From JAHDBG01 sp963922685 (lineage in GTDB: Bacteria > Pseudomonadota > Gammaproteobacteria > Chromatiales > Chromatiaceae), in the NCBI GenBank assembly GCA_963922685.1, contig CAWUJM010000013.1, positions 1 through 39,396 on the forward strand: a DNA stretch of 39,396 nucleotides, written 5' to 3'. The position numbers were made by a program, and so were the translations under genes. Positions 1 through 8,020 of the stretch are shown in pieces (position 1 is the first letter of the stretch; the number at the start of each line of letters is the position of its first letter). Under the pieces are notes generated by a model that was given only the letters and a program-made list of their open reading frames with translations, was not told where the DNA came from and made no database searches.

Positions 1-256
1 CTGCCGCCTGTTGTGCCGCGATACGCCGTTGCCGCGCCTGTTCAGCGCGCCGCTGCGCCGCTGCGGCTTCCTGCTGCCTGGCCAGACGGGCACGTTCCAC
101 CCAGGGCTGCAGCTGTTGTTCTGACACCATATCAGCCTGTAACACCACCTGCACTCCCGGTACCGGGGCCTGCCAGAAGGTATAATCTGACAGCCAGATC
201 GCTAACAGCCCGTGCAACCCGATGGCCGGACCGGTGCTTAGCCAGGCTGAACGCAC
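1..256 (-). CDS. tolA: TolA-like envelope protein, N-terminal part (cut by window edge)
   Basis: This is the 5' end of a gene that runs off the left edge. The frame opens after a stop at 286-284. The only plausible start is GTG at 256, so it overlaps the end of ettA by 19 bp. The product begins with a short N-terminus and one hydrophobic segment (about residues 9-20, GLHGLLAIWL). A linker with ADMVSEQQLQ follows, then an Ala/Arg/Glu/Gln-rich helix (ERARLARQQEAAAAQRRAEQ). That layout matches TolA, which anchors in the inner membrane and reaches across the periplasm to TolB/Pal. TolQ is encoded 5 kb upstream on the same strand, which supports the call. The diagnostic C-terminal domain is outside the window, so a TonB-like or other coiled-coil protein cannot be excluded. 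Confidence 0.72.
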   Translation of the reverse strand, partial: MRSAWLSTGPAIGLHGLLAIWLSDYTFWQAPVPGVQVVLQADMVSEQQLQPWVERARLARQQEAAAAQRRAEQARQRRIAAQQAA

Positions 257-1875
257 CCGTTGTCTCGCCGTTTTCTGTCCGCTTCATATTCAGTAAAACT
301 GCCCGCGAACCAGGTGATCTGCCCATCGCCTTCAAAGGCCAGTATATGGGTCGCGATCCGGTCCAGAAACCAGCGATCATGCGAAATCACCATGACACAA
401 CCCGGAAAGGTTAACAATGCCTGTTCCAGAGCACGCAGTGTCTCCACATCCAGGTCATTGGTTGGTTCATCCAGCAATAACAGGTTGGCACCAGCCTTCA
501 GCAACTTCGCCAGATGGACACGATGACGTTCTCCGCCGGACAGCTGACCGATACGCTTCTGTTGTTCTGCACCACGAAAATTAAAGCGGGCACAATACGC
601 CCGGGATGACACCTGGTATCGGCCCACTGTGATCATATCCTGACCGGCTGAAATTTCTTCCCAGACGCTATGCTGCGGTTCCAGTGTCTCGCGATTCTGG
701 TCGACATACGCCATCTGCACTGTCGGACCGATTCTGAGCATACCAGCATCCGGTGTTTCCTGACCGGTGATCAGGCGGAACAGGGTGGTCTTCCCGGCTC
801 CGTTCGGGCCGATGATGCCCACAATCCCTCCGGGCGGCACACTGAAGCTCAGATTGTCATACAGCACTCTGTCGGCATACGCCTTGCGCAGTCCGTTCGC
901 TTCTATCACCAGATCGCCCAGACGTTCTCCCGGCGCAATATAGATCTCGTTGGTCTCATTGCGCTGCTGATAGTCCTGGCTCTGCAGTTCATCAAACCGG
1001 GCCAGCCGCGCCTTGCTCTTCGCCTGACGTCCCTTCGGATTTGCGTTGACCCAGGCAAGTTCCTGCTGCATCGCTCTGACACGCGCCTGCTGTTGTTTCT
1101 GTTCCTGCTGCAGACGCTGTTGTTTCTGCACTAACCAGCCGGAATAATTGCCGGCATAAGGAATACCGTGTCCCCGATCAAGTTCCAGAATCCAGCCTGC
1201 GACGTTATCCAGAAAATAACGATCATGCGTCACTGCGACCACCGTACCCCGGTAATCATGCAGAAAGCGTTCTAACCAGGCCACAGACGCTGCATCCAGG
1301 TGGTTAGTAGGCTCATCCAGCAATAACATATCAGGCTGTGTCAGCAACAGGCGACATAATGCCACGCGCCGCCGCTCACCGCCGGACAGGTGCTTTACCC
1401 TGGCTTCCCAGGGTGGCAGATTCAGGGCATGTGCGGCCCGTTCCAGCTGCTGATCCAGATGATGCCCGTCTGCGGCCTGAATGATGTTTTCCAGCTCTGC
1501 CTGACGTCTGGCCAGCGCATCAAAGTCTGCATCCGCCTCAGCATATGCGGCATAAACCTGATCCAGTTCTGCTATGGCTGCCTTGATATCAGCCAGTGCC
1601 GCTTCGACATTACCACGCACATCTGCGGCATCATCCAGTTCCGGCTCCTGCGGTAAGTAACCGATCCGGATACCCGGCTGTGGCCGTGCTTCACCTTCAA
1701 TCTCAGTATCCAGCCCGGCCATGATCCGCAACAGGGACGATTTGCCGGAACCATTCAGACCGAGTACACCAATCTTGGCGCCGGGGAAAAACGATAGCGA
1801 GATGTCGCGCAGAATGTGCCGCTGCGGCGGCACGATTCTGCTGACACGGTTCATGGTATAGATGTATTGAGCCAT
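238..1875 (-). CDS. ettA: Energy-dependent translational throttle protein EttA (ABC-F ATPase)
   Basis: A cytoplasmic ABC-F protein of 545 residues that binds the ribosomal E site and gates the first peptide bond according to the ATP/ADP ratio. Both nucleotide-binding domains are complete. Domain 1 has Walker A GLNGSGKSSLL, signature LSGGERRRVALC and Walker B MLLLDEPTNHLD. Domain 2 has GPNGAGKTTLF, LSGGERHRVHLAK and LLLLDEPTNDLD. The N-terminus MAQYIYTMNRV and the interdomain linker match EttA rather than Uup or YheS. It is about ten residues shorter than the E. coli protein and its C-terminal tail diverges, ending where the tolA start lies inside it. The ribosome-binding site is weak. It belongs to the tolQ-ppsA-rdgB run but is separated from rdgB by a 307-bp repeat-filled gap. 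Confidence 0.95.
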   Translation of the reverse strand: MAQYIYTMNRVSRIVPPQRHILRDISLSFFPGAKIGVLGLNGSGKSSLLRIMAGLDTEIEGEARPQPGIRIGYLPQEPELDDAADVRGNVEAALADIKAAIAELDQVYAAYAEADADFDALARRQAELENIIQAADGHHLDQQLERAAHALNLPPWEARVKHLSGGERRRVALCRLLLTQPDMLLLDEPTNHLDAASVAWLERFLHDYRGTVVAVTHDRYFLDNVAGWILELDRGHGIPYAGNYSGWLVQKQQRLQQEQKQQQARVRAMQQELAWVNANPKGRQAKSKARLARFDELQSQDYQQRNETNEIYIAPGERLGDLVIEANGLRKAYADRVLYDNLSFSVPPGGIVGIIGPNGAGKTTLFRLITGQETPDAGMLRIGPTVQMAYVDQNRETLEPQHSVWEEISAGQDMITVGRYQVSSRAYCARFNFRGAEQQKRIGQLSGGERHRVHLAKLLKAGANLLLLDEPTNDLDVETLRALEQALLTFPGCVMVISHDRWFLDRIATHILAFEGDGQITWFAGSFTEYEADRKRRDNGCVQPG

Positions 1876-1946
1876 AATGATTCAGATCAATGGCGTTAAC
1901 CTGGTTCTATCAGCCGTGAAATTTAATAGTGTCAACTTCAGTGCCA

Positions 1947-2056
1947 GCGTGATCCGGTTATGGCTCTCCCAGGTACGCCATAAACCCATCCGTGGGGGCT
2001 CGGCTGCGGCCATCCATGGCCGCAGACGCCCCCGGAGAGCCATAACCGGATCACGC
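1947..2056. repeat. Nested long palindrome (dispersed repeat element)
   Basis: Outer arms 1947-1969 and 2034-2056 are exact 23-bp reverse complements. They contain GATCCGGTTATGGCTCTCC and its complement. An inner 10-bp perfect stem (2004-2013 with 2016-2025) closes on a 2-base loop. The left internal 41 bp (1971-2011) recur without change at 6104-6144, and a diverged relative lies at 15767-15830. In RNA it would form a very strong cruciform-like hairpin between rdgB and ettA and may act as a terminator or RNA-stability element. Confidence 0.85.
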
Positions 2057-2107
2057 CTTGCAGCGCAGTGACGCGACCACCTTCGTGGCTGCCTTCGGAA
2101 CAGCGCG

Positions 2108-2138
2108 ACGTCATTCCGCGCGAAGTCGCGGAATCCAT
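2108..2138. repeat. REP-type palindrome
   Basis: A 31-bp element containing ATTCCGCG and CGCGGAAT as stem arms (2113-2120, 2127-2134). Its reverse complement occurs at 38660-38690 with one mismatch in 31 positions. This is the familiar form of intergenic REP elements in proteobacteria. Confidence 0.8.
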
Positions 2139-2182
2139 CGCCCGAAACCCGAGGTCATACAGGATAACTGAAGTTGGTGCCA

Positions 2183-2782
2183 TTAAGTAGCACTGGGGTG
2201 AATCGTAGCCAGCAACTGGCGTAATGCCTGCCCGCGATGACTCAGTTGATGTTTGCGTTCCGGCGTCAGTTCAGCGGCACTCGCCTGCTCTGAGGCGACC
2301 CAGAACAGGGGATCATAGCCGAAGCCACCGCTGCCACGCGGCGTACGCAGAATGTGACCTGCCCAGTGGCCCTGGCAGATAACCGGCACCGGGTCAGCCG
2401 CGTGTCGCAGCAGCACGATCACACAATGATATTGCGCTGTACGCGCAGCATCCGGCACGTCGTGCATCATCTGCAATAATTTGTGATTGTTCGCGGCACT
2501 ATCCTGCGCAATGCCCGCATAGCGTGCCGAATACAAACCAGGCGCACCATCCAGCGCATCCACTGCCAGACCGGAATCATCCGCCAGGGCGGGCAACCCG
2601 GTATGCTGCGCGGCATGCCGCGCCTTGAGCAGCGCATTTTCAACAAAGGTCAGACCGGTCTCTGCAACTGAATCCAGCGAGTAATCTGACTGCAATCGTA
2701 CCGGCTGTTCACTCAGCAGTGCGGTCAGCTCAGCCAGCTTGTCGGCATTGCTGCTGGCAAGTACCCAGGGCTGCTGGCTCAT
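2183..2782 (-). CDS. rdgB: dITP/XTP pyrophosphatase (RdgB/HAM1 family)
   Basis: A 199-residue house-cleaning nucleotidase that hydrolyses dITP, XTP and ITP to monophosphates, keeping deaminated purines out of DNA and RNA. The N-terminus carries the family substrate motif (VLASSNADKLAEL, for the usual SxNxxK). The central ADDSGLAVDALDGAPGLYSA contains the catalytic Asp. GSGGFGYDPLFW and the C-terminal LSHRGQAL are also typical. Length equals that of E. coli RdgB. The ATG overlaps the ppsA stop by 4 bp (ATGA), so the two are probably translationally coupled. Confidence 0.96.
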   Translation of the reverse strand: MSQQPWVLASSNADKLAELTALLSEQPVRLQSDYSLDSVAETGLTFVENALLKARHAAQHTGLPALADDSGLAVDALDGAPGLYSARYAGIAQDSAANNHKLLQMMHDVPDAARTAQYHCVIVLLRHAADPVPVICQGHWAGHILRTPRGSGGFGYDPLFWVASEQASAAELTPERKHQLSHRGQALRQLLATIHPSAT

Positions 2783-5157
2783 GCGATCTGTTCATCTGCC
2801 AGGAATAACCAGGTATCAACGACGGTATCCGGGTTCAAAGAGACACTGCTGATGCCCTGTTCCAGCAACCAGCGCGCCAGTTCCGGATGGTCCGATGGCC
2901 CCTGGCCGCAGATGCCGACATATTTGTCGGCCTTGCGCGCGGCCCGGATTGCCATTGCCAGCATTTTTTTAACTGCCGGATTGCGTTCATCAAAGCTGCC
3001 GGCCACCAGTCCTGAATCACGATCCAGGCCCAGCGTCAGCTGGGTCATGTCGTTTGAACCGATTGAGAAACCATCGAAATAGTCCAGAAACTGTTCGGCC
3101 AGCACGGCATTCGAAGGTAATTCACACATCATGATGATTTTAAGCCCGTCCGCACCGCGCTGCAGTCCGTTCCGGGCCAGCAGGTCAATCACCTGTTCCG
3201 CTTCGTCCAGAGTGCGGACGAAGGGGATCATCACCTGCAGGTTGTCCAGCCCCATGTCCTGACGTACCCGCCGGACTGCAGCACATTCCATCTCGAAACA
3301 ATCGCGGAAGCTGTCGGAGATATAGCGCGAGGCACCGCGAAAACCCAGCATCGGATTTTCTTCATGCGGCTCATACGCTCGTCCACCGATCAGGTTCGCA
3401 TACTCGTTCGATTTGAAGTCGGACAGACGCAATATCACCGGTTCCGGCGCAAATGAAGCGGCCAGAGTCGCAACCCCTTCCACCACCCGCTGGATGAAAT
3501 ATTCTCGCGGATCAGGATAGGCCGCGATCCGCGCCCGGATCTGCGCCTGAAGCTCTGTCGGCTGGTGTTCCAGCTCCAGTAAAGCCCTTGGATGGATGCC
3601 AACCATGTTGTTAATGATAAACTCAAGACGCGCCAGACCGATGCCATGGTGCGGTATCTGAGCAAAGTTAAACGCACGTTCCGGATTGCCAACGTTCATC
3701 ATGATCTTCAGTGGCACATCCGGCATATGATCCAGTTCGATCCGTTTGATACTGAACGGCTGTTTCCCGGCATACACATAGCCGGTATCCCCTTCAGCAC
3801 AGGATACCGTCACCGGGACACCATCCGGTATGCGATCGGTTGCATCCACGCAACCGACCACGGCTGGCACACCCAGCTCACGTGCGATGATGGCAGCATG
3901 ACAGGTTCGTCCGCCGCGATTGGTCACGATCGCAGCAGCGCGTTTCATGATCGGTTCCCAGTCCGGATCGGTCATGTCTGTGACCAGCACGTCACCCGAC
4001 CGAACCTGATCCATGTCATCCAGACTGGCGATTACCCTGGCCGTGCCCGCACCGATCTTCGAACCGATAGACCGGCCTTCTGCCAGCAGGTCGCCCTGTG
4101 CCTGCAATGTGTAACGTTCCAGCACATTACTGGCGCGGCTCTGTACCGTTTCCGGACGTGCCTGCAGGATATATAACTGCCCATCCACACCATCCAGTGC
4201 CCATTCGATGTCCATTGGTCGCTGGTAGTGTTGCTCTATGGCGACCGCCTGCCGGGCCAGTTCCTCGACCTGAGCATCGGTCAGACTGAAACGCTGGCGT
4301 TCTGCCGGATCAACCGGGACTGTCTGCACCGGCTGTTCGCTATCGGTGTCGGCATAGATCATTCTGAGTGCCTTGCTACCGACGGTACGGCGTAACACAG
4401 CAGGGCGTCCGGCAGCTAAGGTGTTCTTGTGGACATAAAATTCGTCCGGGTTGACCGCGCCCTGCACGACCATCTCACCCAGCCCATAACTGCTGGTGAT
4501 AAACACCACATCGCGGAATCCGCTTTCCGTGTCCAGTGTGAACATGACGCCGCTGGCACCGACATCGGAACGGACCATCTTCTGTACGCCAGCGGATAAG
4601 GCGACCTGAGCATGATCAAATCCCTGATGCACCCGATACGCAATGGCCCGGTCATTAAATAATGACGCAAATACTTCGCGGATGCGCAGTTTGATCTGTG
4701 CCAGGCCACGCACATTCAGCACCGTTTCCTGCTGTCCGGCAAAGGATGCGTCCGGCAGATCTTCAGCAGTTGCTGAGGATCGTACCGCCCAGCTGACCTG
4801 CGTACCATAGTCTGCTTCCAGGGCCTGATAAGCAGCGTCTATCGCCTGCTCAAAGGCTGGTGGAAACGGCGTCTGCATTACCCAGCGCCGGATTTCTGCA
4901 CCCACGACAGCCAGGCGCTTCACATCGTCAACATCTAATGCGGCCAGTGCGGCACTGATCCGGTCTGCCAGGCCTGCATGTGCCAGAAATTCACGATACG
5001 CTGCTGCTGTTGTGGCAAATCCACCCGGTACCCGAACCTGACCATCTGCCGTCAGGTTACGCAACAGTTCACCCAGCGAGGCATTCTTGCCACCGACCCG
5101 GTCAACATCGCCCATGTGTACCTGATGAAGTTTCAGAATATAGTCGTTCACGTACAA
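2779..5157 (-). CDS. ppsA: Phosphoenolpyruvate synthase
   Basis: A 792-residue enzyme that makes phosphoenolpyruvate from pyruvate and ATP, releasing AMP and phosphate, the gluconeogenic entry step. An N-terminal ATP-grasp domain (VRSSATAEDLPDASFAGQQE) is followed by the swivelling phosphohistidine domain with NRGGRTCHAAIIAREL, whose His is phosphorylated. The C-terminal PEP/pyruvate-binding barrel has GSNDMTQLTLGLDRDSG and GICGQGPSDHPE. Length and sequence track E. coli PpsA end to end. The first possible start is TTG at 5157. GTG at 5151 sits 8 nt after AAGGGA and is at least as likely. It begins 6 bp after the tolQ stop, the position where tolR is normally found. Confidence 0.97.
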   Translation of the reverse strand: MYVNDYILKLHQVHMGDVDRVGGKNASLGELLRNLTADGQVRVPGGFATTAAAYREFLAHAGLADRISAALAALDVDDVKRLAVVGAEIRRWVMQTPFPPAFEQAIDAAYQALEADYGTQVSWAVRSSATAEDLPDASFAGQQETVLNVRGLAQIKLRIREVFASLFNDRAIAYRVHQGFDHAQVALSAGVQKMVRSDVGASGVMFTLDTESGFRDVVFITSSYGLGEMVVQGAVNPDEFYVHKNTLAAGRPAVLRRTVGSKALRMIYADTDSEQPVQTVPVDPAERQRFSLTDAQVEELARQAVAIEQHYQRPMDIEWALDGVDGQLYILQARPETVQSRASNVLERYTLQAQGDLLAEGRSIGSKIGAGTARVIASLDDMDQVRSGDVLVTDMTDPDWEPIMKRAAAIVTNRGGRTCHAAIIARELGVPAVVGCVDATDRIPDGVPVTVSCAEGDTGYVYAGKQPFSIKRIELDHMPDVPLKIMMNVGNPERAFNFAQIPHHGIGLARLEFIINNMVGIHPRALLELEHQPTELQAQIRARIAAYPDPREYFIQRVVEGVATLAASFAPEPVILRLSDFKSNEYANLIGGRAYEPHEENPMLGFRGASRYISDSFRDCFEMECAAVRRVRQDMGLDNLQVMIPFVRTLDEAEQVIDLLARNGLQRGADGLKIIMMCELPSNAVLAEQFLDYFDGFSIGSNDMTQLTLGLDRDSGLVAGSFDERNPAVKKMLAMAIRAARKADKYVGICGQGPSDHPELARWLLEQGISSVSLNPDTVVDTWLFLADEQIA

Positions 5158-5163
5158 AGTCCC

Positions 5164-5871
5164 TTAAGCGGTCAGATTATCAGGTGCTGTCGTGCCGGTC
5201 TGAGCTGCCTGACGTTGTAAAATATTGCTGAACTGATCAATAAAGTCGTCATACCGGTTGACCAGATGTTGCACAGTATGCTGATAGCGGTTGTAAGCGA
5301 TCACGGCCGGAATGGCCGCAAACAAGCCCATCGCGGTGGCAATCAGTGCCTCGGCAATGCCCGGTGCGACCAGATGCAGAGTGGCCTGCTGTGCCTGCCC
5401 GAGTGCCTGAAAGGCACTCATAATGCCCCAGACGGTACCGAACAGACCGATATACGGGCTGCTGGAACCCACGGTTGCCAGAAAGGGCAGCCGCATCTCC
5501 AGACGCTCCGCTTCATGATTAAGTGCGACCCGCATCGCACGTTGTACATTGTCAATCAGTGCCTGCTGCGATACAACTGCTGCCTGCTGCAGCCGGTTAT
5601 ATTCACGAAATCCGGCGCAGAAGATCGCGGCACCGCCGGTGGGTGACTCTGTGCGCAGCGTACGGTATAACACCGCCAGATCGCTGCCGGACCAGAATGC
5701 CTGTTCAAACCGGGTCAGTTCACGTCTGGCCTGATATAGTATGCGGGCCCGGTCAAAGATGCAGGTCCAGCTCAGCACAGAAGCCAGCAACAACAGGCCC
5801 ATCACCACCTGAACCAGGGGGCTGGCTGCCAGGATCAGGCCGTATACAGAAAGGTCAGTGGATGGAATCAT
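5164..5871 (-). CDS. tolQ: Tol-Pal system inner-membrane proton channel subunit TolQ
   Basis: A 235-residue protein with three membrane segments (about residues 12-35, 137-160 and 170-195). TolQ with TolR forms the proton-driven motor that energises TolA during cell constriction. The central block VGSSSPYIGLFGTVWGIM and the following QATLHLVAPGIAEALIATA are the most conserved part of TolQ and closer to it than to ExbB. The N-terminal half also follows TolQ (FWSGSDLAVLY). The next gene is ppsA, not tolR, and a tolA-like gene appears 5 kb downstream, so the usual tolQRAB-pal order is broken. No ybgC lies upstream; that side is a repeat-containing gap facing recO. Confidence 0.94.
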   Translation of the reverse strand: MIPSTDLSVYGLILAASPLVQVVMGLLLLASVLSWTCIFDRARILYQARRELTRFEQAFWSGSDLAVLYRTLRTESPTGGAAIFCAGFREYNRLQQAAVVSQQALIDNVQRAMRVALNHEAERLEMRLPFLATVGSSSPYIGLFGTVWGIMSAFQALGQAQQATLHLVAPGIAEALIATAMGLFAAIPAVIAYNRYQHTVQHLVNRYDDFIDQFSNILQRQAAQTGTTAPDNLTA

Positions 5872-6196
5872 GTTCCTTCGATGCAGCGCGTCATGCGTGT
5901 GGTAATGCGGTCGGACGCAGGTCCGGATGGTGCAGACAGGTTATTGCGGATTCACTCTGGCGCAAGGGCGCGCGATTATCCACCAAACAAACGGTTTGTG
6001 CGAGGCACAAACTTCGCCCGGTGTGCGATTCAGACTGATGTGGGCTGGTACGTTGCAGCTATGAAACTCATATAGTGTCAGCATGACCCGAGTCTGTTCT
6101 CCGAGGTACGCCATAAACCCATCCGTGGGGGCTCGGCTGCGGCCAGACAAATGCGCTGTTCCGCAGCACTTTATCGGAATCTCTCCATCTGTCAAC
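5872..6196. other. Divergent tolQ/recO intergenic region
   Basis: 325 bp between the divergent tolQ and recO starts. It should hold both promoters, but I cannot assign boxes with confidence. It contains one 41-bp copy of the dispersed element (6104-6144). The recO reading frame can be traced upstream through that repeat to ATG 6083. The repeat-encoded residues are not RecO-like, so I treat this as repeat translation, not protein. Confidence 0.6.
6104..6144 (+). repeat. Second copy of the dispersed 41-bp element
   Basis: Identical over 41 bp to 1971-2011 (starts AGGTACGCCATAAACCC, ends GGCTGCGGCC). Here only this half is present: the flanking 23-bp arms are missing, so it is a solo half-site or a decayed copy. 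It lies about 50 bp upstream of recO. Confidence 0.85.
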
Positions 6197-6892
6197 ATGC
6201 CAGCCGAACCGCAAGCCGCCTATATTCTGCATACCCGCCGTTTTGCCGAACGCAGTCTGACTGTCTCTGTGTTCACCCAGTCTGCTGGTCGTATGACTGT
6301 ACTGGCGAGACATCCGCAGGCCGACAGATCGCAAGGTTTATTACAACTGTTCACGCCGTTATTTATCAACTGGTGTGGCCGCAGCGCACTGCCCGCTCTG
6401 AACCTGCTGGAAGGTGCCGCAGCACCCCATGTCCTGACCGGCAGGGTTTGTTATTGCGGCTTGTATCTGAATGAGCTGATACAACGTCTGACCGCACCGG
6501 CTGACCCGCAGCCGGTGTTGTTTGCGCATTACACCCGAAGTCTGGCAGAGTTACAGGCTACCAACGGTTCGAACGCACAGATCGAACCGATTCTGCGCCG
6601 GTTTGAATACCATCTGCTGGAAACGCTGGGGGTCGGCCTGATACTCGCACATGACTGCCGGGGCCAGCCGATTGTGCCTGGAGACTGGTATGATTATCAT
6701 CCCTTGCAGGGGCCACAACCAGTAGCCACACAAACCACCACGACATTTCGTGGTGCGACGCTGTTAGCACTGGAAGCTCATCTGCAACCGGAACATTATC
6801 GCGAGGCCCGGCAGCTCATGCGTCAGGTATTAGACTATCATCTGGGCGGTAAACCGTTACGCAGCCGTGCGCTGTTTCAGACGCAGGTGTAA
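6197..6892 (+). CDS. recO: DNA repair protein RecO
   Basis: A 231-residue mediator that works with RecR to load RecA on SSB-coated single-stranded DNA. The N-terminal OB-fold is recognisable (AAYILHTRRFAERSLTVSVF, SAGRMTVLARHPQ), followed by the helical domain with CGLYLNELIQRLT and FEYHLLETLG. The end, LGGKPLRSRALF, is the RecO signature. I chose ATG 6197 because homology to RecO starts there; an upstream ATG at 6083 would add 38 residues encoded by the 41-bp repeat. No good Shine-Dalgarno sequence precedes 6197. As in other gammaproteobacteria, the zinc-binding cysteines of Gram-positive RecO are absent. Confidence 0.93.
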   Translation: MPAEPQAAYILHTRRFAERSLTVSVFTQSAGRMTVLARHPQADRSQGLLQLFTPLFINWCGRSALPALNLLEGAAAPHVLTGRVCYCGLYLNELIQRLTAPADPQPVLFAHYTRSLAELQATNGSNAQIEPILRRFEYHLLETLGVGLILAHDCRGQPIVPGDWYDYHPLQGPQPVATQTTTTFRGATLLALEAHLQPEHYREARQLMRQVLDYHLGGKPLRSRALFQTQV

Positions 6893-6925
6893 CTTCGTAT
6901 AGCCGCTACAGCAGGACATTCAGTT

Positions 6926-7228
6926 GTGGAAACACCAGAATTTATCATCATCAGCATCAACCTGATCGTTCATCTGCTGGGCTATCTGGTCATTTATCCC
7001 CGCCTGGCCGGGTCCGATATCAGAAAGCTGGGGACTCACACCATCCTGGCCAACCTGGTTGCCCTGACCGTGTGCGGATTCGTCTTCTGGGATAGCGGGA
7101 TTGAGTTCAACCTGATCCTGTTTTCAGTCAACTGGTTCTGGTTCTGTATGGCAACCTATCTGGCCATAGATTTTCCTTTCTCAATGTACTACACGAATAA
7201 ATATGATATTGATCCCGATGCCGACTGA
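6926..7228 (+). CDS. Small three-helix membrane protein, unknown function
   Basis: I do not recognise this 100-residue protein. It has three hydrophobic segments at about residues 5-25, 39-57 and 63-84, with a charged loop after the first (RLAGSDIRKLG) and an acidic C-terminus. Start is GTG 6926, preceded by CAGGAC. It follows recO by 33 bp on the same strand and may be cotranscribed. Its last 40 bp overlap the end of rnfH on the other strand, so both genes are coding across the overlap or one has an extended end. Confidence 0.72.
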   Translation: METPEFIIISINLIVHLLGYLVIYPRLAGSDIRKLGTHTILANLVALTVCGFVFWDSGIEFNLILFSVNWFWFCMATYLAIDFPFSMYYTNKYDIDPDAD

Positions 7229-7563
7229 AGATCCCGTATAGCTGGTGCCATTACCATAAGGACGATGCCGGAAAGCGGCTGACTTTTTCTGGCTGCCCGT
7301 TTTCTGCGCACTGCCTTCGGATCAGCCAGCAACGGGCGATAAATCTCCACCCGGTCACCAGCTCGTAGTCGGGTCTGCAGCTGGCTCAGTTTGCCGAAGA
7401 TACCGACTTTGTTCTTATCCAGTCGGATTTCCGGGTACTGCTGCAGAATACCGGATTGTTCAATCGCATTCTGTATCGTACAGCCGGGCACAACCTGCAG
7501 CGCAACGATCTGTTGCTGATCCGGCCTGGCATAGGCGACTTCGACATTCAGCGCATCATCCAT
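7189..7563 (-). CDS. rnfH: RnfH family ubiquitin-like protein (RatB, UPF0125)
   Basis: A 124-residue protein with a beta-grasp fold as seen in ThiS and MoaD. Its biochemical role is unsettled; the family is found beside ratA or rnf genes. Recognisable motifs are LNVEVAYARPDQQQIVALQV at the start and KVGIFGKLSQLQTRLRAGDRV with EIYRPLLADPKAVRRKRA, which is diagnostic. I chose ATG 7563, overlapping the ratA stop by 8 bp; an in-frame start at 7596 would add 11 residues of ratA-overlapping sequence. The C-terminal 30 residues are not family-typical and lie over the neighbouring convergent gene. Confidence 0.9.
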   Translation of the reverse strand: MDDALNVEVAYARPDQQQIVALQVVPGCTIQNAIEQSGILQQYPEIRLDKNKVGIFGKLSQLQTRLRAGDRVEIYRPLLADPKAVRRKRAARKSQPLSGIVLMVMAPAIRDLQSASGSISYLFV

Positions 7564-7990
7564 AGATGTCCCGTGCACGCTGGCAGAAGCTGTCAACTAA
7601 GGTATTTGCAATCTGCTCAAATGTCCTGCCGAAGAGCGCCTGCCTCACAAAGTCAGAAAATGCAAACTCCAGTGTCAGACTGACCTTGCAAGCCTCTTCG
7701 CTAAGTGCCTGGAATTGCCAGTCGCCCTGAAATGTCTTAAAGGGCCCCTCCTGTAATTCCAGCGACATATGGTGGGGTGGGCTGAGCTGATTGCGCGTAC
7801 TGAACGCCTGCCGGAAACCCAGATGATTGATTTCAATCTGACCGATCACTTCACGTGTCGTTTCCTGCAGGATAGCAGCCTGGCTGCACCAGGGTAAAAA
7901 TTCAGCATAGCGATTGATATCTCTGACCAGATCAAACATCGCCTGATCTGTGTAGGGTACAAGTGCTGTTTTGTGAATAGTCGTGGGCAT
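7556..7990 (-). CDS. ratA: RatA/COQ10-type START-domain protein
   Basis: A 144-residue protein of the Polyketide_cyc/START family. E. coli RatA (YfjG) was reported to block 70S assembly, while the homologous mitochondrial COQ10 binds ubiquinone, so the true role may be quinone trafficking. Family motifs: ALVPYTDQAMFDLVRDINRY near the N-terminus, FLPWCSQAAIL, and FGRTFEQIANTLVDSFCQRA at the C-terminal helix. It overlaps rnfH in the usual ratA-rnfH pair. smpB and bamE, frequent neighbours, are not here; a cobalamin adenosyltransferase gene lies 30 bp upstream. Confidence 0.93.
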   Translation of the reverse strand: MPTTIHKTALVPYTDQAMFDLVRDINRYAEFLPWCSQAAILQETTREVIGQIEINHLGFRQAFSTRNQLSPPHHMSLELQEGPFKTFQGDWQFQALSEEACKVSLTLEFAFSDFVRQALFGRTFEQIANTLVDSFCQRARDIYG

Positions 7991-8020
7991 ATAGGGTACC
8001 AGAGCGTTCCTGCAACAGGA

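Larger units (their letters stand above)
1876..2182. other. Repeat-filled intergenic gap between rdgB and ettA
   Basis: 307 bp with no credible gene. It contains a 23-bp perfect inverted repeat enclosing a second palindrome, and then a REP-type palindrome; both are listed separately. A 10-bp inverted pair (1933-1942 with 2167-2176, CAACTTCAGT and ACTGAAGTTG) brackets most of the gap, so the whole segment may have arrived as one unit. Short frames across it are by-products of the palindromes. Confidence 0.7.

Noticed and set aside
132..380. An 82-codon minus-strand frame with an ATG start at the ettA/tolA junction
   Set aside because: It is in a different frame from the TolA-like coding sequence, and its translation has no TolA features.
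3592..4176. A 194-codon frame antisense to ppsA
   Set aside because: Opposite a strongly conserved ppsA region, with no recognisable domain.
6083..6196. Upstream extension of recO to ATG 6083
   Set aside because: These 38 codons are mostly the 41-bp dispersed repeat and do not resemble the RecO N-terminus.
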